Assembly: GCA_963662605.1 (NCBI GenBank)
Contig: OY759785.1
Location: 1,798,001 to 1,862,000, forward strand
Length of the DNA: 64,000 nt
Direction: 5' to 3'
From: G963662605 sp963662605
GTDB taxonomy: Bacteria > Bacteroidota > Ignavibacteria > Ignavibacteriales > Ignavibacteriaceae
Positions 1 to 7,337 of the stretch are shown here, one piece after another. The position numbers and the translations under genes are program-made. The notes below the pieces were generated by a model. The model saw only the letters and a list, made by a program, of their open reading frames with translations. It was not told the DNA's origin and did no database searches. The first letter of the stretch is position 1. Each line of letters starts with the position of its first letter.

Positions 1-124
1 TTAAGGACACTCTTTCTAGATGTCCGTATAATTTACCAATGGTTTTGCAAGTGGCACAATAATTATTTCGAAAATCAAGATATCCTTTTTTTTCGAGTCT
101 GGTTTCCTTTAGTAATCCAAACAT
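1..124 (-). CDS. DUF5685-like protein, N-terminal fragment (cut by window edge)
   Basis: An open frame starts at an ATG (124-122) and runs off the left edge with no stop, giving 41 residues. It begins MFGLLKETRLEKK and continues with YCATCKTIGKLYG. This matches the start I know for DUF5685 proteins: MFG, then about 20 residues later a YC-x-x-C-[KR] pair and a GxxYG. The CxxC suggests metal binding. It starts only 5 bases after the stop of the RING-like gene upstream, so the two are probably co-transcribed. The family has no established function. The assignment rests on the N-terminus alone. Confidence 0.5.
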   Translation of the reverse strand, partial: MFGLLKETRLEKKGYLDFRNNYCATCKTIGKLYGHLERVSL

Positions 125-129
125 CTGAA

Positions 130-369
130 TTATCTTAAGGTATGTTTACATAGAGGACAATGTATATGTTGGGCTGCACAATGATGACAGATAAAGTGTC
201 CATTACTACAAGTTTTAGCACCAGATGTATCTTTATCTCTCCCGCAATTGTCACAGATCCGATGACCCATAGCAATATATTCCGTCATTATCGTATCATT
301 TAGAATTGTCATGGAAGACATTTCAAAAAACTCATGTTTTTGCAGATCGTGCTTTTTCATACTGTTCAC
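130..369 (-). CDS. Small RING-like zinc-finger protein
   Basis: This 79-residue protein has a short N-terminal part (about 35 residues) with no recognised motif. Its C-terminal half carries eight regularly spaced metal ligands: CDNC, then C-x-NGH, then CHHC, then CPLC near the end. The order C-x2-C, C-x2-H, C-x2-C, C-x2-C resembles the cross-brace pattern of RING-type fingers, including the CPxC last pair typical of eukaryotic RINGs. I see the ligand pattern directly; a RING fold is inference, and an ordinary zinc ribbon is possible. It lies immediately upstream of the DUF5685-like gene. Its function is unknown; a protein-binding role is plausible. Confidence 0.55.
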   Translation of the reverse strand: MNSMKKHDLQKHEFFEMSSMTILNDTIMTEYIAMGHRICDNCGRDKDTSGAKTCSNGHFICHHCAAQHIHCPLCKHTLR

Positions 370-530
370 TCAATTCCAATAAATGGTCTTTGATTATACG
401 ATTGTTTTTACACTTATATTATTATAACCAGTTCTCTACAAAATCAGAAACATTCATGTGATCAATTTCTCAAATTTTACTGAAATATTTACGTCACTAG
501 CTATAATTCAAAATCTATACTATTGATAAT

Positions 531-782
531 TCAGGGCAGACTGGCCAAATGCGACGTGATAAATATGTTCCCGCATATACGACATTTTCGATTATAGGTA
601 AGACTGGATGAGACAGGTGCATAATCCTGCGCATCACAATATGGACAAATAAATCCCCCTTCAGGTGCGCTTTTGGCAATCAAAGGTTTATCGGATCCTG
701 GATACTGAACTCCACAATGAGGACAAATCGGAGCAAGTGAGGAGACCTGTTTTTTGCACTCCTTACATGTTACGAGAGACAT
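531..782 (-). CDS. Double zinc-ribbon protein
   Basis: This 83-residue protein begins MSLVTCKECKKQ. It contains two CxxC-based zinc ribbons: CKEC with CPHCG in the first 25 residues, and CPYC (about residues 46-49) with CRICG (about 67-71). The first matches the small zinc-ribbon domain found at the N-terminus of many bacterial proteins. No catalytic domain or membrane segment is visible. It is separated from the RING-like gene by about 160 bases of AT-rich sequence, so co-transcription is uncertain. Function unknown; small ribbons like this usually bind protein or nucleic acid. Confidence 0.55.
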   Translation of the reverse strand: MSLVTCKECKKQVSSLAPICPHCGVQYPGSDKPLIAKSAPEGGFICPYCDAQDYAPVSSSLTYNRKCRICGNIFITSHLASLP

Positions 783-994
783 TTTTGTGCCCTGTAGTTT
801 TATGTTTAAGTAACTTCGGAAATATTCTTAACGAAAATTATTCCTACTAAACTAAAAATAGAAGAAATCGAAATGAAATTTAATTTATTGATATTTAATT
901 TTATTGTCAACCTTATTTTTCGTGTGTATTAGCCGTTCGGGCTGACTACCAGTTATTCCCATCGTCTCTAAAACATTTCCTGGGGACATCACAC

Positions 995-1054
995 TAAAAT
1001 ATTGCGCAAACAACTCAAAAACGTAGCATTTTTGGAATGACGCTTCGTCCCACA
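995..1054 (+). repeat. 60-bp direct repeat, left copy
   Basis: It begins CTAAAATATTGCG and ends GACGCTTCGTCCCAC. By my count it matches 6980-7039 at 52 of 60 positions, with no gaps and in the same orientation. Similarity fades upstream (from about 972) and stops sharply after the terminal CCCAC. The two copies bracket the five-gene triad operon. Confidence 0.8.
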
Positions 1055-1279
1055 ATTTAACTTGTGTTTCCATAATATTTTCAATAGGAAAAGACTACTT
1101 ACCTCTTTACAAAAAAACAGACAGTTATTTATTTTTATCTTTCATTACCAAAATGAATACGATACATAACGAGTTTACAAATGCTTGATTTTGGGGAGTG
1201 AATTAACTAATGTTATGTATTATTGGGGCAAGGTATCGCTTGAAATAAAAATTATAATTTATTAAATAATCGTTGCCTT

Positions 1280-1306
1280 TTGCTAAAATATAACATATTT
1301 TAGCAA
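1280..1306. repeat. Perfect 12-bp inverted repeat, 3-bp spacer
   Basis: TTGCTAAAATAT at 1280-1291 and its exact complement at 1295-1306 are separated by AAC. It lies about 350 bases upstream of the vWA gene. It has no T-run, so it is not an obvious terminator. It could be a protein-binding dyad or a remnant of a mobile-element end. Confidence 0.6.
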
Positions 1307-1328
1307 TTAACGGATAGTCATCTATAAG

Positions 1329-1384
1329 AATTACATTTTGCGAAAATAAATAACACTTTTTAATTATAGACGCCAAATGTAATT
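1329..1384. repeat. 14-bp inverted repeat with 28-bp loop
   Basis: AATTACATTTTGCG at 1329-1342 pairs with CGCCAAATGTAATT at 1371-1384, matching at 13 of 14 positions. It follows the shorter dyad at 1280-1306. The two lie in the gap before the triad operon and may be regulatory or relics of a small element. Confidence 0.5.
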
Positions 1385-1657
1385 TCTCATGTAACTAGAA
1401 AAGTTGTTTAGAGTTACAGTAATAATTGAAGTTATAAAGTTTCTGCTCGTTGTAATTGGGTTTTTGTCTTTGTCTCTAAAAAGTTGTTTTCATGACATTG
1501 ATTGAACAGCATCATGTTTAACACCTAGAGAAATGTTTATTAAGGAGAGTTTTACATGTCATTTCACTTGTCCATATCATATCTTACCTTATTTTATCAA
1601 ATTGATCGTTGGTAAACTTTATTAATTAACTATTAGTACAATATAGGAGACTTCAAT

Positions 1658-2416
1658 ATGTCATCTGTTAATATCTCTGATGCAACAAAATCGTTAGTTA
1701 AAGATGGAACTTTATCTCAAACCGCCGCCAATTCTTTAGCTATACAATCTAGGAATGTCCAAGTAGCTGACGTTTCAATGTTATATGATGATCCCGTATT
1801 TTCTTGTTTTTTATTTGATGAATCAGGGTCCATGCAACCATATAAGCAAAGTGTAATTGATGGTCAATCTGAAATGATCCAGATACTTAGGAAAAGTCAC
1901 AAGTGCAAAAAAGGAGCTTTATATGTTGTGCAATTTTTATTTGCTGATTCTGTAAAAGTACTGAATCCGTTTGCAACACTTTCATCATCTGGCTCTGATA
2001 GTGTTATTGTTATGAATAAGGGAAATCACTATAATCCCGACGGCTATACTGCGCTTTATAAATCCCTTTTTTATCTTCTCCAAGACATGGCAGCAAATAT
2101 AGCAAATGCACAAAATAATAATGTTAAAAGTTCCTTCACTATTGGGGTTATAACTGACGGAGAAGATAATCAGGGCGGTGTACAACCAGATGAAATAAAA
2201 AACATTATACAAGAGTTGCAGTTGAAAGGAATCATAAGAAGCTCAGTTATTATTGGTTTAACGAATCCCCAATTTACTTCTTCTATGTTAAATGACCTGA
2301 AGAATAGACTTGGTTTTCAAGAAGCAATTTCTTTGTCACAAGATGCTAAAGAAATAAGGCGAGCATTCGTTCTAGCCTCTCAAAGCGCTGTCTCAAGTCA
2401 AGGACAAAATTCTTAG
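1658..2416 (+). CDS. vWA-domain protein (TerY-like) of a phosphorylation triad
   Basis: This 252-residue protein is essentially one von Willebrand factor A domain. The metal-ion-dependent adhesion site is complete: DESGS (D54, S56, S58), T131 in the GYTALYK segment and D167 in VITDGED. There is no signal peptide or membrane segment, so it should be cytoplasmic. The start is supported by AGGAGA 7 bases upstream of the ATG. It is the first gene of a five-gene operon and is followed after about 20 bases by a protein kinase and then a PP2C-like phosphatase. That combination defines the TerY-P triad, in which the vWA protein is thought to act as a scaffold for phosphorylated partners. Its role in this particular operon is inferred. 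Confidence 0.8.
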   Translation: MSSVNISDATKSLVKDGTLSQTAANSLAIQSRNVQVADVSMLYDDPVFSCFLFDESGSMQPYKQSVIDGQSEMIQILRKSHKCKKGALYVVQFLFADSVKVLNPFATLSSSGSDSVIVMNKGNHYNPDGYTALYKSLFYLLQDMAANIANAQNNNVKSSFTIGVITDGEDNQGGVQPDEIKNIIQELQLKGIIRSSVIIGLTNPQFTSSMLNDLKNRLGFQEAISLSQDAKEIRRAFVLASQSAVSSQGQNS

Positions 2417-2436
2417 AAACATTTAAGGATGTGACA

Positions 2437-3642
2437 ATGAAAATAATAATTAGTGGCAAAACATTTTTAATTGATGTCCCATTAGCAAGCGGTGGCGAAG
2501 GTGAGATTTATCCATTGGACGGCTCGTCCCTTGCAAAAATTTATCACAAACAAGTGATTAATCGAGAAAGAAGATTAAAAGTTTTAGCCTTATGCAATTC
2601 ATATCAAAACAATGTATCACATCTTGGCGAAGATTCGTTTGCTTTTCCTCAACAACCAGCTTATGATAATAAGGAAATCCTTGATTTTCTCTGCGGATTT
2701 TCGATGCAATATTTTAATAATTGTTCCACATTAGGGGATATTGGTTATAACTTACAATCTGCAAACTATAAGTCAAATCAATTGGATGATAAAAAGGCAG
2801 TCGAATTTATTTATAATACATTTGATGTAATCGATAGACTGCATAAATCTAGGATAATCCTTGGTGATGTTAACCCTTCAAATATTTTGTATAATACAAA
2901 GTTAAATTATCCAATTATTATTGATTTAGATGCAGCGCAAATAGGCCAGTTTCGTTGTCTTTCATGGTCTGATGAGTATTTAGATCCTTTAACCCAATCT
3001 CAGGGTAAAAACTCACAAGGTGGCTATACATATACTTATGAGAGTGATATATTTTCGATAGCTTGTGTTTGCTTTGAGTTTATGATAGGAGTTAATCCAT
3101 TTTTTTGTAGAACCGACCCATCACATGATGTCATGTTTAATAAAGAAAATGGTATTTCGATGCTGAGATATATTCATGCTGGAACTAATAACCTAAATGG
3201 AATAAAATACCTTTCAAATCCCGTGAATGATAATATAAAAAGTAGAATTCATCATATACGTACCACCTTCCCTAAATTATATACTTTTTTTATTTCGGTT
3301 TTCCTTGATAGCAAAAGAACAAGTTTAATGCAAACACTTGATCGTAAAGATCCGAGACACCCTGCTTATGTATTTTATAGTCAAAGTGGATTTGATCTGG
3401 CATTAAAACAGATAGTAGCGTCAAGAAAGGTTAGCGTAACACCACAAATCCAGCAAAAAGTAGTTGGCAGTTTTATGATACCAGATTCTGGCTTCTCAAC
3501 TATAATTGGCAATGTTTCACAAGTTAGCAAGGCAAATTACTCCCACAGTATCCCACTGTCGCACTTTGCAGACCCCGACCAATTAAGTCATTTTCTGAAG
3601 TACTATGGTATTGATTTAACTAGTTTAATAGGAGTGAAATAA
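2437..3642 (+). CDS. Divergent protein kinase-like protein of the triad
   Basis: This 401-residue protein has recognisable but modified kinase motifs: a glycine-rich loop SGGEGEIY (about residues 18-25), a VAIK-like lysine K34 (LAKIY), a catalytic-loop equivalent GDVNPSN with D144 and N149, and DLD replacing DFG with D163. The histidine of HRD is absent. These are hallmarks of atypical bacterial Ser/Thr kinases, so activity is plausible. The last 70 or so residues show no domain I recognise; the helix-hairpin-helix tail of some triad kinases is not apparent. I chose the ATG at 2437 because AAGGA at 2425-2429 is correctly spaced for it; the in-frame GTG at 2431 is too close. The PP2C gene starts 1 base after its stop. 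Confidence 0.75.
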   Translation: MKIIISGKTFLIDVPLASGGEGEIYPLDGSSLAKIYHKQVINRERRLKVLALCNSYQNNVSHLGEDSFAFPQQPAYDNKEILDFLCGFSMQYFNNCSTLGDIGYNLQSANYKSNQLDDKKAVEFIYNTFDVIDRLHKSRIILGDVNPSNILYNTKLNYPIIIDLDAAQIGQFRCLSWSDEYLDPLTQSQGKNSQGGYTYTYESDIFSIACVCFEFMIGVNPFFCRTDPSHDVMFNKENGISMLRYIHAGTNNLNGIKYLSNPVNDNIKSRIHHIRTTFPKLYTFFISVFLDSKRTSLMQTLDRKDPRHPAYVFYSQSGFDLALKQIVASRKVSVTPQIQQKVVGSFMIPDSGFSTIIGNVSQVSKANYSHSIPLSHFADPDQLSHFLKYYGIDLTSLIGVK

Positions 3643-3643
3643 A

Positions 3644-4600
3644 ATGAGTAATCGGTGGAACGAAATCCCTTTTACTTATCATTTTATTAATCTTACGATT
3701 AGTAATTGCACAAACAAACTACCGTTTGTCGTTGGTGGGGCAACTCAGCAGGGAACCACTCACATATTTGATAATAGTAATAATCAAGATGCAGTCAGTT
3801 TATTTTTGAGTGATAATTTAATCATCGGCATCGTTTGTGATGGATGTACGAGTACTCATGATGAAATACGAAATTCTTATTCAAATAATGAGATAGGATC
3901 AAAATTAATATCATTCAATCTATCTAATATTATTCAAAATTATCTTTCCGAGAATAAAATATACGACAATGGTTTTTTAGAAAATATTGAAACGAGTTTA
4001 TTACAAAGACTTGCAACTATTATTGATCTTCAATTAGCGAATGATGAAAAAGCCAAAGAAATATTTATTTATGACTATTTGATGACGACGATATTATGCT
4101 TCATCATAACGGAAAAGGATTTTATTGTATTTAGTTGTGGCGATGGTATTATAGGAATAAACGACAACATTCAATCACTTATGGAGAATGGTACATATTT
4201 ATCATCGTTACTTTTACCAAAGTGTTGCCCTTCTGCTTATGTTAATTCAGAACCTCCTAGCGGGTTTGTTATCAATTACAAAGGGAATACATCCGAACTG
4301 CAATATATACTACTTGCGACTGATGGTTTTACCGAGTTAATTGATAAATTTCAAACAAAACTTAAGAATTTCATTTTTAATTCAACAATTAAAGCAAAAG
4401 ATGGATATGATTTTATACTCCCTGAATTTCGTAAAAATATACTAAAGGATGAGGATATATCAAAATATTCAACATTAACAAATTGGCCTAAAGATGATGC
4501 TTCATTTTTATTGCTTCGGCGAGTCAGCCAAGATGACCGATTAGTATCTTCAGAAAATATTAATAAAGGGATTGAAGATGATACAATTAACTCAAATTGA
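3644..4600 (+). CDS. PP2C-like Ser/Thr phosphatase of the triad
   Basis: This 318-residue protein shows PP2C-family features in order: QDA with D49, the metal-binding DG at 66-67 (GIVCDGCTS), GDG with D167, ATDG with D227, and the C-terminal DDAS with D284 and D285. The usual second glycine of DGxG is replaced (DGCTS). It would remove phosphate groups added by the upstream kinase. Translation is closely coupled: the ATG is 1 base after the kinase stop and is preceded by AGGAG. Its 3' end overlaps the next gene by 23 bases. There is no membrane segment or extra domain. Confidence 0.75.
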   Translation: MSNRWNEIPFTYHFINLTISNCTNKLPFVVGGATQQGTTHIFDNSNNQDAVSLFLSDNLIIGIVCDGCTSTHDEIRNSYSNNEIGSKLISFNLSNIIQNYLSENKIYDNGFLENIETSLLQRLATIIDLQLANDEKAKEIFIYDYLMTTILCFIITEKDFIVFSCGDGIIGINDNIQSLMENGTYLSSLLLPKCCPSAYVNSEPPSGFVINYKGNTSELQYILLATDGFTELIDKFQTKLKNFIFNSTIKAKDGYDFILPEFRKNILKDEDISKYSTLTNWPKDDASFLLLRRVSQDDRLVSSENINKGIEDDTINSN

Positions 4601-6092
4601 TGTAAAAAATTCTGGTGGACTATTATCCGCTTTACATTATAAAAGCACAAATTTTTTGCATAATATCATCCCTCAACTTGATTTTATGGGGCTTGAAAAT
4701 TATCTCAGACATCATATTGTGCATACAGATCCTCACCTAGATGAATATTTTGCTGAATTATTATTTCATACTGCTTTACCTGATAAAATAAATCGTGTAG
4801 AATTTATGGAAGAATCGCTTTATTCAGCAACGAATGATTTTGGAGCCAAGCTTCTCTGGCCAAACTCGATTGTTTTTGGAATTGGAAGCACGGTATCTTA
4901 TGGTGTTCAACCTTTATTATTATTTGATGAACACCTGTCAGGGAAGGGTAAAAGTTTACCTTCTTGTAGTGCGGTTGTTTTAGACTATCTTGAAAATAAA
5001 GGTGGATTTACTATAACGGATTCAATAAAAACTTTATTAAAAGAAATAAGTTCGATTGATGAATTTGGAAACGCTCATTCGCAACATTTAGGAAATTTAA
5101 TCAAAACATTACATAATGTTCGCTTTTTGTTTTATAAAGGGAATACGCAAAAAGAAGATATTCGCGATTTTTTGTCTCATTCTTGGAAAAGAACTATAGT
5201 TGATATAAGTATAACCTCATTAATCTATGCACTGGAAAATAAAATTGATATTGTAGGTGATCCTTCATCAAAAAAGGAGGCATTAAAAAATTCTTTGGAG
5301 CACTACATAATTCATAGCCCTCATAAAACAAATCCCCATTTTGAAGATGCTCGGCAAACTATCTCATCAAATTATGGGAATCAAAATGCTGTATTCGCTA
5401 ACGCTGTTTTGAAAGGTTCTGGAGGCACTGTCTTAAAAGATACTCTGGGAAACACAATTCCACAATTGTTAATCTTATCTAGAATATGTTTCGCAAGTTA
5501 TTATACTTGGGGGGAAGAAATTACAAACCTTTTAATGATGCATTTTTGGGAAGTTGAATTTCAGAATCAATTGAATTTTATATCTTTTTCAAATGAGTTG
5601 GAAAAGGTTCTTATAAATATGAGGGACACTGATTCCCGAACTCCAGTTGGTATCATACGAGCTAAAATTCTTCCCAACATAGAAATACAAAAAGCAATAC
5701 CCAATTCTCAAAACAAACAACAAAAAGTTATTAGTTTACGAAAACCTGTAATTATATTAAATTTGGTTCCTAGGGGGGATATATTTAGTGCCAATAAACC
5801 CTCATTAAATTATCTTAATTCTCATAATGATGGTTGTGGGATAGTATTTCTTGAAGACCCATTATTGGGGACAAAAACTTTATTTCGCGCAAGCAACTTC
5901 CCAAACGATAAATGGGTTAAATTGATAAACGTAATTAAATCCATTGAGCCCAATTGTTGGTATGATCCATCTACCGACCCATTAAGACCAGCTACATTTA
6001 TCAATAATGGGAACAAAGCTCATCAATATGTACAAAGAAGTGGATTAGATCTGTTGTCACTTGCTGATTTAATCAAAAACATAATTAAATAG
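4578..6092 (+). CDS. MYG1/DHH-like predicted metal-dependent hydrolase
   Basis: This 504-residue protein is not confidently assigned, but several parts resemble the MYG1 (UPF0160) branch of DHH phosphoesterases. Near the N-terminus is VHTDPHLDE (H49, D51, H53, D55, E56), comparable to the family's THxGxFHxDE. DEH at 117-119 sits where the family has DHH. SIDEFGN in the middle resembles the DAVDNG segment, and FINNGNK near residue 474 resembles the C-terminal FIGGNK. MYG1 itself is a 3'-5' RNA exonuclease in eukaryotes. I chose the ATG at 4578 (AAAGGGA 7 bases upstream) over the TTG at 4572. The gene overlaps the PP2C gene by 23 bases, implying a shared system. A role as the nuclease effector is inference. 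Confidence 0.5.
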   Translation: MIQLTQIDVKNSGGLLSALHYKSTNFLHNIIPQLDFMGLENYLRHHIVHTDPHLDEYFAELLFHTALPDKINRVEFMEESLYSATNDFGAKLLWPNSIVFGIGSTVSYGVQPLLLFDEHLSGKGKSLPSCSAVVLDYLENKGGFTITDSIKTLLKEISSIDEFGNAHSQHLGNLIKTLHNVRFLFYKGNTQKEDIRDFLSHSWKRTIVDISITSLIYALENKIDIVGDPSSKKEALKNSLEHYIIHSPHKTNPHFEDARQTISSNYGNQNAVFANAVLKGSGGTVLKDTLGNTIPQLLILSRICFASYYTWGEEITNLLMMHFWEVEFQNQLNFISFSNELEKVLINMRDTDSRTPVGIIRAKILPNIEIQKAIPNSQNKQQKVISLRKPVIILNLVPRGDIFSANKPSLNYLNSHNDGCGIVFLEDPLLGTKTLFRASNFPNDKWVKLINVIKSIEPNCWYDPSTDPLRPATFINNGNKAHQYVQRSGLDLLSLADLIKNIIK

Positions 6093-6097
6093 TATAG

Positions 6098-6907
6098 ATG
6101 TTTGTTATTGAGAATGAAGTAACAGTAATTGAAGTTTTGAGTTTACCTATATTATTCGGTTCGATTATTGCGATTATTAATTCTAATAAAGTTAATGATA
6201 AAATTGAAAATATTGGGAACTGGATAAAAAGAAAACAATCTGGGACTTCCCAAAAGACAAATTGGATTTCCCAGTATTTATTTACTCCGATAATTTGGTC
6301 AGTCGCCATGATTCTTGACTGGACAAATCATTTTACTCATCATGGAGTAAGAAATGGGGTAAGGGTAGCATCCACAATTTATTTACTAGCCATTTGGGGT
6401 TTTATAATCTACCTAGCTTTTATTGCCATTACCATTCTGATAATTGTGTCCGTTGTATTTTATGTTGTTTTCAAAGTATCAATTACTCTTTTCGATGACA
6501 CTGGGCAAGGAATCGATAAAAGAAGAACCGCATTCCCCCATATAAATCGATTTAGACAAGATGATATTACTAAATACGCTGGAGTAGAAGGAAAAAAAAT
6601 ATTTTCAGGGAATAATTGGTACAACGAAGAGTTAAAAGGTCGAGTTGATGATAACGGGAATATTTATAAGGGAACCAATTGGTTTAATGAAGAAAAAATA
6701 CGGAGAATAGATAAAGATGGGAATATTTTAGAGGGTACAAATTATTTTAATGAGCACATCATTGGCAGAATAGATAAAGATGGGATTTTATATAAGGGGA
6801 CAAACTGGTTTAATCAAAAGAAAATAGGAAGAATCGATAAAGAAGGCGATATCCATAGAGGAACTAATTGGTTTAATGAAAAAAAGACAGGAAGATCAGG
6901 AGATTGA
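6098..6907 (+). CDS. Membrane protein with five short W/F-N repeats
   Basis: This 269-residue protein has a hydrophobic segment at about residues 9-27 and a long one at about 91-132 that could span the membrane once or twice. From about residue 168 to the end lie about five tandem units of 22-24 residues, each built around GTNWFNEExxGRIDKDG. The regular alternation of aromatic and G/D residues suggests a beta-rich repeat, perhaps MORN-like or beta-flower-like, but I cannot name the family. The tail would most simply be cytoplasmic. It is the last gene of the operon, 5 bases after the MYG1-like gene. It could be a membrane sensor or effector of the system; nothing in the sequence proves this. 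Confidence 0.55.
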   Translation: MFVIENEVTVIEVLSLPILFGSIIAIINSNKVNDKIENIGNWIKRKQSGTSQKTNWISQYLFTPIIWSVAMILDWTNHFTHHGVRNGVRVASTIYLLAIWGFIIYLAFIAITILIIVSVVFYVVFKVSITLFDDTGQGIDKRRTAFPHINRFRQDDITKYAGVEGKKIFSGNNWYNEELKGRVDDNGNIYKGTNWFNEEKIRRIDKDGNILEGTNYFNEHIIGRIDKDGILYKGTNWFNQKKIGRIDKEGDIHRGTNWFNEKKTGRSGD

Positions 6908-6979
6908 ACAAATAATCCATTATCTCAGTTTGAGAAGTTTTTCAACAATATTTAGTGGTAACATTTTGGTAACGTCGCC

Positions 6980-7039
6980 CTAAAATATTGCGAAAACGGC
7001 TTAAAAGCGCAGCATTTTTGGGAAGACGCTTCGTCCCAC
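6980..7039 (+). repeat. 60-bp direct repeat, right copy
   Basis: Matches 995-1054 at 52 of 60 positions by hand alignment, gap-free and in the same orientation. It ends in TCCCAC, directly joined to CCTTTCCG of the tRNA-Ser-like remnant. It lies 72 bases after the triad operon. Confidence 0.8.
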
Positions 7040-7047
7040 CCTTTCCG
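7030..7047 (+). other. tRNA-Ser-like 3' end remnant (candidate attachment site)
   Basis: The sequence TTCG-TCCCAC-CCTTTCC-G matches the T-loop/T-stem 3' strand, acceptor 3' strand and G discriminator of a typical bacterial tRNA-Ser, lacking two bases of the T-loop (usually TTCGAAT). No 5' half is present upstream. A terminator follows within a few bases, and its T-tail TTTCGTTTTAAAG is identical to the one after tRNA-Leu at 20563. This suggests an island joined to the end of a tRNA-Ser gene. Chance resemblance cannot be excluded because most of the T-arm part also occurs in the left repeat copy. Confidence 0.4.
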
Positions 7048-7052
7048 CTCAC

Positions 7053-7088
7053 AAGAAGCACCTCATTGTAGGTGCTTCTTTCGTTTTA
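7053..7088 (+). terminator. Rho-independent terminator
   Basis: Perfect 11-bp stem AAGAAGCACCT (7053-7063) and AGGTGCTTCTT (7070-7080) with loop CATTGT, followed by TCGTTTT. It closes the island side and probably belonged to the tRNA gene whose 3' end lies just upstream. Confidence 0.8.
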
Positions 7089-7108
7089 AAGAATATCAGG
7101 AGAGAAAA

Positions 7109-7297
7109 ATGTATTTTACTTATATACTAAGAAGTTTAAAAACCGGCAAGCATTACTACGGCAGTTGTGAGGATTTGGAGAAACTCCTTATACTCCACAA
7201 TGCGGGAAAAATTATTAATTCAAGAAAATATTTCATCCATTCAAACGTCAAATACAATAAGCACTCATTGCCGCATCATTTGTTTTTTGCAAATTAG
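7109..7297 (+). pseudogene. Truncated GIY-YIG nuclease-superfamily gene
   Basis: The 62-residue product begins MYFTYILRSLKTGKHYYGS. This is the GIY-YIG core in its common YIL...YYGS form, followed by the usual LEKxLxLHNAGK segment. Members of this small family are normally about 80-95 residues long, with a C-terminal helix holding the conserved E/K residues. Here the similarity ends around residue 40 and the tail looks unrelated, so the catalytic domain is incomplete. AGGAGA lies at the right distance before the ATG. I read it as a decayed gene next to an island boundary. Such genes are common and have no known essential function. Confidence 0.6.
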
Positions 7298-7337
7298 CGG
7301 GTGTTGTTATTAGATGATTTATTAAAAAGGAAATTTT

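Larger units (their letters stand above)
783..1657. other. 875-bp AT-rich intergenic region
   Basis: I see no convincing gene here. It holds one 60-bp repeat copy (995-1054) and two inverted repeats (1280-1306 and 1329-1384), annotated separately. The last 100 bases should contain the promoter of the vWA operon. An AGGAGA ribosome-binding site lies at 1645-1650, 7 bases before the vWA start codon. A 62-codon minus-strand frame at 885-1073 is not accepted as a gene because much of it is the repeat. Confidence 0.6.
1..7047. mobile_element. AT-rich accessory island (right part)
   Basis: By eye this stretch is clearly richer in A+T than the sequence after about 7300 and uses AT-ending codons. 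It contains only accessory-type genes: small zinc-finger proteins on the minus strand and a five-gene kinase/phosphatase operon on the plus strand. Its right edge is marked by a 60-bp repeat (6980-7039) that runs into a tRNA-Ser-like 3' end and a strong terminator, after which ordinary genes begin. The left edge lies outside the window and no integrase is visible inside it. Calling it an island is inference from composition, gene content and the boundary. Confidence 0.5.

Noticed and set aside
885..1073. 62-codon minus-strand frame (METQVKLWDEASFQKC...)
   Set aside because: Much of it is the 60-bp repeat; the right repeat copy gives a similar short frame but with mostly amino-acid-changing differences and an early stop, so no coding constraint is visible.
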